Origin: Brachionus koreanus
Taxonomy: Eukaryota > Rotifera > Eurotatoria > Ploima > Brachionidae
NCBI GenBank assembly: GCA_016987375.1
Contig: PJRA01000473.1
Location: 20,638 to 46,102 of the forward strand
DNA: 25,465 nucleotides
Direction: 5' to 3'
Made by a program: the position numbers and the translations under genes. The notes below the pieces were generated by a model, which worked only from the letters and a program-made list of their open reading frames with translations, was not told the origin of the DNA and did no database searches. Below are positions 18,301 through 25,465 of this stretch, in pieces; position 1 is the stretch's first letter, and each line of letters starts with the position of its first letter.

Positions 18301-21300
18301 TTTTTTGAGTTATTATGAAATATGCAAGAAAATACTAAATGAAGGATGGATGAAGAAGTGGAGCGGTGAACAAATGGTTCCGTATGCATACAGCAAGAAT
18401 GAATGGGTTGGATTTGAAGACATTGAAAGCATTAGAATAAAGGCAAGATACATAAAAGAAAAAAATTTAGCTGGTGCAATGATTTGGAGCTTTAGTTTGG
18501 ATGATTTTAGTGGGGCTTTTTGTAATGAAGGAAAGTATCCGTTAATAAATGCTGTACGAAATGAAATATTATTTAACAAAAACAACGAAATAAAATCTGA
18601 ATCATTTGGGAATGTTTTAAACAAGGATTCTCTTATTAAAAATATTTATAATGAATTAGAAAATGAACACAATAAAATTGTTGATGATCAAAGTTCACAA
18701 CAAAATAATGTAGATGTTCCTGCAGAAAATTTATACAATTCATTAGAAGAATCTGTGCAGGAGAACTACAACAATCAGATAAATACAAACGGTGACTATT
18801 TGAATAAAAATGATGTCCATTTGATCTATGAAAACAATAGGCCTAGCAATAATTATTATAATCAATTTGAAAATGTGAATTCACATCTAAGCAAGAATGA
18901 AAAAGAGAACGAAAAATTAATTGTATGTTATTTTACAAATTGGGCTCAGTATAGACCACAAGGGGGAAAATTTATGCCCGATCAAATAAACGCCACTCTT
19001 TGTACACACATTATTTATGCTTTTGCAAAAGTAGTCGATGATCGATTGGTTGCATACGAATGGAATGATGAAGACACTGAATGGAGCAAAGGATTGTATA
19101 GCAAGACAATTGATTTGAAAAAACAAAATCCAAAGTTAAAAGTGTTGATTGGAGTTGGCGGCTGGAATCATGGACCTGAGCCGTTTAGTTCAATGGTTCA
19201 TGATATTAACAAGAGAGAAAAATTTGTTAAAAATTGTGTGAATTTTGTCAAAAAGAATAGATTTGATGGTCTCGATTTGGATTGGGAATATCCAGGCTCA
19301 AGAGAAGGATCTAAGCCAACTGACAAAGAATTATTCACCATTTTAGTAAAAGAGTTGAAAGAAGCTTTTCAGTCATATGATTATTTGCTTACGGCAGCTG
19401 TTGCAGCTGGTCATGAGAATATAGTCAAAGCTTATGAAATTGAAAAATTAGGACAGTAAATATTAAATTTTAGCTTTTTTTTCGTTTATAACGTCAGATT
19501 TGAATATTATTTTTAAGTTAGAAATGTTTAATTTTGAAGCAATTTTTCTTTTTTTTGGATTTTTTTTTCATTTTCTTTTTATTAAAGCTTATTCCAAAAT
19601 GTATTCATAAACATATTGCAAAAAGTGTGTAAATTAAAAGTTTTTTAATATTTAAGGGACCTTAAAAGTTGTCAGGTTTTTTAAGGGTCTTTCTAAAATT
19701 TTCACTTAAGTTTCAAAAAATCTTCAAAATTTTTTTGATTGGGTTACATTTGGTTAAAAACGTTTAATATTCAGTTCATTTGAATTTTTTTTTTATATTA
19801 CTATATTTTATAACAAAAAAGAATCAAATGAAACTTATTAGAACTTTACAGTTATTTTAGATTTTTCTTGTTTTTTATACAAATACTAGAGAATTTAGCC
19901 ATGGTACACCATTAATTCATTTTTTTTTAAATCTTAGCTAATAATATCAATTCATAAAAAATCTCATTTTGATTTAAGATTTATATGTTAGTTGTTATGA
20001 ATGTTTAATTATGTCCTATCACTAAATTTTATCTTTTTTTTTAATTTTCAATTTTAGAAAAAGTTTTATTTAGTCTTGAATTAATAACTTTCAAACAGTT
20101 TGAAAAATTAAATTATTTTTTTTGTTGAAATATTTTTCTTAAAAGTGTCTTGTCTTTAAATATTTTATGATTAACTTCAAAGGCATGTTTTTAAATTAAT
20201 GAAACATTCAACGTTTTAGGTTTATTTTTTAAGTCTTCAAATATTTTATCCATGTAGAATTATCCACAACATTTGGCTATGTTTTATCAGAAATGAAATT
20301 TTGTCTTGGCATCAAATATTGGTCGCATACTTTTCTGTTTTTTTTATTTAAATTCTTTTTTATATCAATTTTTTATTGTTTTACATTCACTTGAAAGACT
20401 GCTAATGTAATAAATAAATAAATGAAGAGTTTTTTGTAGTCTAAATAACTAAATTATATTTAAGTTAATTATAACTTTGCAGCTCATTTAATTTTATCAC
20501 GCTGCAAAAGACTCTTCATTTATTTATTTAATAAATAATTTGAGGTAAACCTCAGGCCACACAGAATGGAACTAAGTCCTTCTTTTCAGTCTAGCGATTA
20601 AAAAATAAATATAAAAAAAGTACAAATTGAGTAAAATACATTTAAAAAATAAAAATATTGACAGATATTGCTTAAATAATTAGAGTTTTTAACGAATAAA
20701 AAACTCTTCATTTTACCAAGTTTATCTTGATAGTACTATTCTAAGCTCAGATTAGAAAATTTAAATTATAAAGAATTGAATAAAATTAAGATTTTGGTGC
20801 GAGATTTTTTTCGTCTAAGTTGTTATTAATTAACAAAACATCTCATTGAATTTGTATCCTGCATTTCATCTTTTTTCTAAGATTTGTTCATTCTTTAAAA
20901 AAAAATTCAATTGGCGCTGAATAACTAACCCTTTATTTATAATAAGTGTGGGACAATCGGACGTTATTTCTTCTGCTAGCTTTTTTTTTCACCTGCATGT
21001 AAAATTATGTGTATGATAGCAATATTTTTTCTTTTGATATCAAAAATAAAAGTTTAATTAAATAACCAACAATATTTTTATTCATGTTATGTTTGAAAAG
21101 AATAATAAAGAAATTAAGCTAAGTACCGACAATATAAAGTATAAAAATTTCATATGGAAATATTAATTTTAGTTTTTTCGCTGTACTTTTGATTTTCTGA
21201 CAGAACTATTTTCTGTATTTCTTTTTTTTAGTTGTAGAACCACGAGGTCTGCCACGACATTTTGGACCATTTGAAGATTTTTGTGCATCAGCTTGATAAT

Positions 21301-23627
21301 TTTGATCAATATTTAAATCGTTCAGTTAATTTAATTGTTAAGGATTCGATAAGTTTTCACTGTTTATAACATTGGATAAAATTTAGCAATCATTAATTAA
21401 TTTTTTTTACTATAAGTTAAAACAAAAATACTAGCAGAAAGAAATAGATCTCGGGAGAATTATTCCTTTCATATGTAATTTTTTTTACACATTTGATTTT
21501 TAAATAGTGAGAAAAATCGATTGAATGAATTTCTCTTCTTCTTCTTTAAGTCTTGAATTATGCAGTTTAACTTAAGTTTTCATATGTTTAATAAACTACT
21601 TGTCTCGCTTGGAAATCATATCTAAAATATGAATAATAGTTTAAAAATAATTTGAAATTAATTTTTAGTTGCCTTTCGAATAACAAATCAAGCATTGATG
21701 ATTAGCTTAAAATCTGTTCTGAATTGAGCATGAATTAAATATTCATATTGATTTTGATTTCTGGATATTCTAGCAAAACATTTAAATAGAACTCAAATCT
21801 TTCAGATTTTATTTAAATTCTAGGGACTTGAAATCTAAAATCTTTTGGGACTCTCTTTTTTTGTTTTAGTATTTTAATTAGATTTTCTAGCTGTCTTTAA
21901 ACGGTAACAATTAAATTTATTAATGAAAGTTTCTTTGAATTGTTTAATTTGTTTCTCGAAAAAAAACAATTAAGCAATTTCTAAGTTTTTCTTTTCTTCT
22001 TGAATTTTATTTTATGTTTCTATCAATTTCAGTAATTTCTCTTTTAATCCTAAGTTTTCACTTTGAAGAAATTTAATTTGACTTGAAAGTTATTCTGTTT
22101 TTCAATTTTTTTTGTTCCTAATCAATTTTTTATCGTTTTCTTGATAATTTCTTTGATCTTCTCTTTTCAAACAAATCGATAAAGATGATAAAAGTCTATA
22201 CCCATTTGAATGTATTTTTTTCGAAATAAGAAAAATCATTCTCAGAGAAAAAAGATTGATTAATTGCCAAAGAATCCATTGAAATTTTTTCTCAATTTTC
22301 AATTTGAAAAACTTAAATTCGACGTATTCAACAAAGAAAAAGTTTCCACTTGGTCTTTATTTGAGTCACTTTAACTTTATAATTGCTGTTAGGATTAATT
22401 CAGTTGCTGCAGATGGTCATGAAAATAAAGTGTATTTTTTTCAATTCAAATATGGACAAAAATTTTTTTCTATAGAAGTTGAAATCAATAATAAAATGAA
22501 ACAGAGTACTTTGTTTCACCTTCTTACAACAGCATTTATTTTTTTTTTTGCAATTACAAAATAGAAAAATTAAAAAATTACAGAATAAAAAAGCAAGTTT
22601 TTAATTCATTTTTTTATAATTTAAGATATTTTGATTTTATTTGTTTGATGGCCTATGTAAGTAAATTAAAGAAAAAAAAAATAAATAAATTTATCATGTT
22701 GTTGTTTTTCATTGAAATTTTTAAAAGGATTTGCATGGAGCTTGGGAAAAAACAATTGATCACAATTCACCTCTTTATTCTCGAAAGAGTGAATATGGAG
22801 ATGCAAAATATTTGAATGTAGATTGGGCTGTTAACTACTGGCTTAAAAGTGGATTTCCAAGAGAAAAGTTTGTACTTGGCCTGGCAACATACGGTAGACC
22901 ATTCAAACTCAATGATGCAAATAAAAATCAACCTGGTGATCTAAACGACGGAGCAGGCACTCCTGGAAAAGTGATTTAAAAACAAAAAAAAAATTTTTTA
23001 TTCTCTTTAATTATCTTTCACTTCAAATTCTAGTTTACTAGAGAAAAAGGTTTTTTGAGTTATTATGAAATATGCAAGAAAATACTAAATGAAGGATGGA
23101 TGAAGAAGTGGAGCGGTGAACAAATGGTTCCGTATGCATACAGCAAGAATGAATGGGTTGGATTTGAAGACATTGAAAGCATTAGAATAAAGGCAAGATA
23201 CATAAAAGAAAAAAATTTAGCTGGTGCAATGATTTGGAGCTTTAGTTTGGATGATTTTAGTGGAGCTTTTTGTAATGAAGGAAAGTATCCGTTAATAAAT
23301 GCTGTACGAAATATTTTATTTGAAAATGAAACTGAAAAAAACATCTTTATCACATCTGAAGATATTTTAGAAGAAAAAAATTTTAAGGATGAATATTTAA
23401 ATGAGAAAAAGCTAGACCACAATGATCTTGGTGTTGAAGACAAAAATTTTATTTGCACAAAAGACGGACTTTTTGCTGATAAACTAAGCGGATGTAGAGC
23501 TTTTTTTCAATGCTTTCGATCATCAAGTATATATGTTTTAAAAGCCCGATTCTTTTGTCCAGTCGGAACTTTGTTCAATCAAGAAAAATTGGTTTGTGAC
23601 TGGCCCTCTAATGTCATTTGTGTTTAA
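15359..23627 (+). CDS. Two-domain GH18 chitinase with C-terminal chitin-binding domain
   Basis: Seven exons (15359-16137, 17878-17908, 17978-18220, 18284-19455, 22626-22656, 22728-22970, 23034-23627) join in frame to a predicted 1030-aa secreted chitinase. Residues 1 to about 22 are a signal peptide (MRIFILCWLTILKL...). GH18 domain 1 runs about 81-444, with the catalytic DGLDLDWEYPG at 197-207 (acid E204). A linker rich in Asn/Glu (about 445-562) leads to GH18 domain 2 (563-926), with its acid at E686. The end (about 972-1030) has six cysteines in a peritrophin-A/CBM14 pattern. Such enzymes cut beta-1,4-GlcNAc in cuticle, lorica, trophi or food. Each domain is built from a long exon, a 31-nt microexon encoding YFDFICLMAY, an 81-codon exon and a last exon. 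The two domains are nearly identical in sequence. Exon 4 reads directly from domain 1 into domain 2, so this is one gene, not two. Confidence 0.88.
15421..16164 (+). repeat. GH18 front repeat, copy 1 (copy 2 at 18739-19482)
   Basis: The two copies are offset by 3318 bp. By eye there are 10 differences in the first 253 bp (six change an amino acid) and none in the following 491 bp. The identity runs 27 nt past the exon's GT donor and then stops abruptly. Confidence 0.85.
16165..16784. other. Chitinase intron 1, first part
   Basis: AT-rich intron sequence, no feature recognised. Confidence 0.5.
16785..17235. mobile_element. Foldback element with GTAC-bearing subrepeats in each arm
   Basis: The left arm (about 16785-16855) has GTAC at 16791, 16806, 16822 and 16837. 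The right arm (about 17165-17235) has GTAC at 17175, 17191, 17207 and 17221. The arms align as inverted repeats of about 70 bp, with units of 14-16 bp built on taGTACGgt. The interior of about 310 bp is AT-rich and non-coding and contains a 3-N gap at 17049-17051. It lies in the large intron of chitinase domain 1. No target-site duplication was identified. Confidence 0.65.
17369..17627. mobile_element. MITE-like element with 54-bp inverted repeats carrying a host exon fragment
   Basis: The left arm 17369-17422 and right arm 17574-17627 are inverted repeats. They start gttgtg and share gatcttttcaattcagaaaa (20 nt) and aatttgaat at their cores, with scattered mismatches. The element is 259 bp. 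Right after the left arm it contains a 52-bp inverted copy of the chitinase signal-peptide exon. No transposase and no clear target-site duplication are present. Confidence 0.65.
17422..17473 (-). repeat. Perfect 52-bp inverted copy of chitinase exon 1 (15382-15433)
   Basis: Checked base by base: the reverse complement of 17422-17473 equals 15382-15433, which encodes most of the signal peptide and the residues after it. Identity ends sharply at both sides. Confidence 0.9.
17846..18562 (+). repeat. GH18 rear repeat, copy 1 (copy 2 at 22594-23312)
   Basis: It covers the microexon, the 81-codon exon, two small introns and the start of the next exon. The offset is 4748-4750 bp. Only a handful of differences are seen, mostly in the first intron and its flank; the 81-codon exon and the 63-bp intron look identical. 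Confidence 0.85.
17878..17908 (+). other. 31-nt microexon of chitinase domain 1
   Basis: It follows TTTAAG and precedes GTAAGT. Joined after the phase-2 end of exon 1 it restores Q-YFDFICLMAY-DLHGAWE, the conserved GH18 segment around the Y.DF.N.MTYD strand. Without it that strand is missing and the frame is lost. Confidence 0.85.
18739..19482 (+). repeat. GH18 front repeat, copy 2
   Basis: Partner of 15421-16164. Its left edge starts at the same ttcattagaagaa as copy 1. Confidence 0.85.
19483..20410. other. Chitinase large intron of domain 2, first part
   Basis: AT-rich, low complexity, no feature recognised. It does not resemble the intron at the same place in domain 1. Confidence 0.5.
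20413..20530. repeat. Imperfect hairpin in the domain 2 intron
   Basis: The left arm at about 20413-20441 (aaataaataaatgaagagtt...gtag) is the inverse of the right arm at about 20503-20530. The loop is roughly 60 nt. The right arm also forms one side of the direct repeat flanking the insertion that follows. Confidence 0.5.
20511..20713 (-). mobile_element. Short retroinsertion related to the one at 10.1-10.6 kb
   Basis: About 181 bp lie between 11-bp direct repeats actcttcattt (20511-20521 and 20703-20713). The left end has a T/A-rich lead, a hairpin (tgagg...cctca), then aatggaactaagtccttcttttca and a gcgatta block (split here: aatggaac, then ccttcttttca). The same order is seen at 10108-10200, with a different hairpin stem sequence. 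The copies differ in right-hand length, as expected of 5'-truncated copies read on the minus strand. Confidence 0.5.
20714..21194. other. AT-rich intron sequence
   Basis: Nothing recognised. Confidence 0.45.
21195..22290 (-). pseudogene. Decayed minus-strand ORF with coiled coil and AT-hook-like end
   Basis: On the minus strand an ATG near 22281 starts MDSLAINQSFFSENDFSYFE, soon interrupted. Another frame continues with charged residues (KREDQRNYQENDKKLIRNKK), then a heptad-like segment (SSQIKFLQSENLGLKEKLLK). Much further on, SSNGPKCRGRPRGSTTKKKK precedes a stop near 21215; GRPRG is an AT-hook core. Stops and frameshifts separate the parts. It is probably a dead transposon-encoded DNA-binding protein, but I do not recognise the family, and joining these pieces into one gene is an inference. 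Confidence 0.35.
22385..22465 (+). pseudogene. Possible ghost of a GH18 front-exon end
   Basis: Bases from gttgctgcagatggtcatga match the end of the live exon (gctgttgcagctggtcatga) at about 24 of 29 positions. The similarity continues loosely to atggacaaaaat, where the live exon has taggacagtaaat, so the GT donor is lost. The frame reads SVAADGHENKV against AAVAAGHENIV. It lies 160 bp before the domain 2 microexon. Confidence 0.4.
22594..23312 (+). repeat. GH18 rear repeat, copy 2
   Basis: Partner of 17846-18562. The copies part after gctgtacgaaat, where domain 1 continues into the linker and domain 2 into the chitin-binding domain. Confidence 0.85.
22626..22656 (+). other. 31-nt microexon of chitinase domain 2
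   Basis: Identical to the 17878-17908 microexon, with the same TTTAAG acceptor and GTAAGT donor. Confidence 0.85.
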
Positions 23628-23632
23628 AAAAA

Positions 23633-23638
23633 AATAAA
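23633..23638 (+). terminator. Poly(A) signal of the chitinase gene
   Basis: AATAAA lies only 5 nt after the stop codon, implying a very short 3' UTR. The convergent ribokinase gene ends 203 bp further on. Confidence 0.45.
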
Positions 23639-23830
23639 TCTAGAAAATGAGGATAAAATTAACAATGCTTGTTAAAAGCTAATTTATTAAAAAATAATAC
23701 AGACTAATTTTAAATTGATAGTTAAAAAAATAAAATTTTTTTGATAAAAATATTTCTAAAATAAAAAAAAAAATTCGATATCTTATTTTGAATTTACTTA
23801 GCTATTATTTCTGGCCAAAATTTTAGAAAA

Positions 23831-24871
23831 TTAAATCCTAAAGCTTAAATCTAAATCGCTAATGTACGGATAACTAGGTTGTGTACCTTTTCGCTGCACA
23901 GTCTGCGATGCATAAGAACCTGCCAACTCAATAGCTTGGTAGATATCACACTTGCCGACAAAATGCGCCAAAGCACCACAAAAAGCATCACCAGCGCCGG
24001 TTGTGTCAACAACATTGACTTTCTTGCTGGCAAAATATTTGATATCACCATTTTTTTTGTTTCCGAACACACATCCTTTTTCGCCTAAAGTAACCACTAC
24101 CCCTATTTCAAATCCATCTCTTTCCAACACTATTCTACATGCTTTTTCTGCATCTGGGACAGACTTTACACTAGATCCAGTAAAAACCTCGGCTTCCACT
24201 TCATTTACAACCAAAATGTCAACATATTTATTAAACTCAGGATCCAAATCTTGAATTGCTGGTGCAAAATTAAACACAGTTATTACTAGAAAACAAATTT
24301 AGGATAATTTTTTTTTCATTTAAATTTTTTCCACTTACAATTGTGCTTCTTGGCTAGTTTGAGAGAGTGAAGAGCTGTTGATCCTCTGACTACCATGGAT
24401 GTGATTAGGACTTTGGAATTTTTTATTAAATCTTCAGCTTTGTCAATGTCTTGTTCATTTAGTTGGAGAGTTGCGCCGAAATTAACAGCAATGCTATTAT
24501 TGCCCTCTCTATCGACCATAATGGAAGCTACCGAAGTTGGTGCTTTATCTGTTATGCTCACGTGATCAATGTTTATGTTTTCCTTTTGAAGAATACCAAT
24601 GAAATTTTCGCCAAACATGTCCTTTCCAAGTTTGCATATGAAAGCATTATTGGAACCAAGTCGAGCAGCTGCAATACACACATTTGCGCCTTTCCCTCCC
24701 GGAAGCATTTCAAAGCCATTGGCAGTCATTGTCTCGGCCATTTTCGGCATGCGATCAACATAGCTATGCATAAAAATCAGATTAATTTCAAATTAGAAAG
24801 TCATTAACTCACAATAAGCAGTCAATAACGCAGTCACCAACTGACACAACATCGAATATTATTGCGCTCAT
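23831..24871 (-). CDS. RBKS: Ribokinase (RBKS)
   Basis: Three minus-strand exons (24871-24813, 24763-24339, 24285-23831) join in frame to 312 aa, close to the 322 aa of human RBKS. The enzyme phosphorylates D-ribose at O5 with ATP, feeding it to the pentose phosphate pathway and nucleotide synthesis. Visible: start MSAIIFDVVSVGDCVIDCLF; sugar-binding LPGGKGAN (40-47) with AAARLGS; ITVFNFAPAIQDLD across the second splice; VVNEVEAEVFTG; the anion-hole and catalytic signature DTTGAGDAFCGAL with catalytic Asp 261; and GTQPSYPY near the end, which is the monovalent-cation region. Introns are 49 and 53 bp. It converges with the chitinase gene. The small open frames on the opposite strand are shadows. 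Confidence 0.93.
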
Positions 24872-25465
24872 TTTTTTTAACCACTCCTTTTTCTTTTTGT
24901 CTCGAAGTTTTTTTTTTATTTAAATAAAGATAAAAATGCTTTTTTTTTTAAAATTTTATTATCATTTGAAATATTCTAGATTATAAAGATAAATGTTGTG
25001 TTCATAAAATAATTAAAGTTTAGAGTTTTCGTTGAATATTTATTTTAATTTAACATTTTTGAATTTCAAAAAACATTTATTTTTCAAAGAAAAAAAAGTT
25101 TTAGTCTTTCTATAAGATAAATTAATGAAAATTTAACAACATTAAAGAAATTTTTTCTAGTCTTCAAATAAGCTCTTTTTAACAATATTTTTTGTGATCT
25201 TCTAGACTATAAAAGGCTGTTTAATTGTCATCATTTTGTTTAGTTTTGGAAGTCACGTGTTTTAATAGTTTAATATTTTAGTGGTCTCCTAATCAAGTTA
25301 TAAAATAATTACAAAAAACAGTATTTAAACCAAATAAGAGTTAATCTTATAGAGTTAATTAACAATTCAAATAGTGATATATACTCATTGCTTACATGAT
25401 ACTAAATTTTATCCGTAACTTTAATTTTAATTTTAATTTCCCATTTATTTTAAACTATTTTATTT
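24872..25465. other. AT-rich upstream flank of ribokinase
   Basis: No gene is seen. The only notable sites are a TATA-like box (tataaaagg, 25208-25216, plus strand) and an E-box CACGTG at 25254-25259. Confidence 0.5.
25208..25259 (+). promoter_or_regulatory. Candidate core promoter: TATAAAAGG with downstream CACGTG
   Basis: TATAAAAGG at 25208-25216 is followed 22-25 nt later by TCATCAT-type initiator-like bases (25228-25234) and by the palindromic E-box CACGTG. If real it would drive a plus-strand gene beyond the window. AT-rich DNA yields TATA-like strings by chance, so confidence is low. Confidence 0.25.

Noticed and set aside
23952..24254. 100-codon plus-strand open frame over ribokinase
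   Set aside because: Shadow of the ribokinase exon; the minus strand carries the conserved motifs.
1..25465. CRISPR arrays, operons with Shine-Dalgarno sites, bacterial promoters, tRNA or rRNA genes
   Set aside because: The genes are spliced animal genes; no regularly spaced repeats, tRNA cloverleaf or rRNA sequence was recognised.

Overview
The window is nuclear DNA from a small, very AT-rich invertebrate. The genes have spliceosomal GT-AG introns, the proteins are recognisably animal (calpain, PPP2R3C, STRAD, GGPP synthase, chitinase with a peritrophin-type domain, ribokinase), and the spaces between them hold many decayed transposons. The overall look (AT-rich, 50-90 bp introns, acceptor-like tracts just before start codons) would suit a monogonont rotifer such as Brachionus. 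That is an inference from general character, not a proof.

Layout: (1) 1-554, 3' end of an atypical calpain ending in a CaaX-like tetrapeptide. (2) 555-3970, intergenic, with a dead KRBA2-like integrase element (minus strand) and a LINE-like tail. (3) 3995-5377, intronless PPP2R3C (PP2A B''-gamma). (4) 5555-9721, STRAD pseudokinase in four exons; its 2.8-kb first intron carries an antisense LINE relic. (5) 9.7-14.1 kb, a transposon-rich block: a dead reverse transcriptase/RNase H element between long inverted repeats, a retroinsertion with target-site duplication nested in one repeat, a repeat pair across an assembly gap, and a dead mariner. (6) 14135-15183, geranylgeranyl diphosphate synthase in four exons with introns of 51-53 bp. 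(7) 15359-23627, one large chitinase gene (predicted 1030 aa) with a signal peptide, two almost identical GH18 domains, two 31-nt microexons and a C-terminal chitin-binding domain. (8) 23831-24871, ribokinase on the minus strand, convergent with the chitinase. (9) 24872-25465, AT-rich flank with a TATA-like and an E-box-like site.

The genes do not form one pathway. PPP2R3C (phosphatase regulation) and STRAD (LKB1 complex) are separated by only 177 bp and may be co-expressed. GGPP synthase supplies prenyl donors, and the calpain end looks like a prenylation signal, but that link is speculative.

The most unusual region is the chitinase. Its two GH18 domains match base for base over long stretches while the large introns inside them do not match at all. 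One large intron holds a foldback element with four inverted GTAC-bearing subrepeats per arm, and next to it a MITE-like element carrying a perfect 52-bp inverted copy of the gene's own signal-peptide exon. The other large intron holds what looks like a ghost of an older GH18 exon. All exon structures were assembled by eye from splice signals and family knowledge; no alignment or database search was run.
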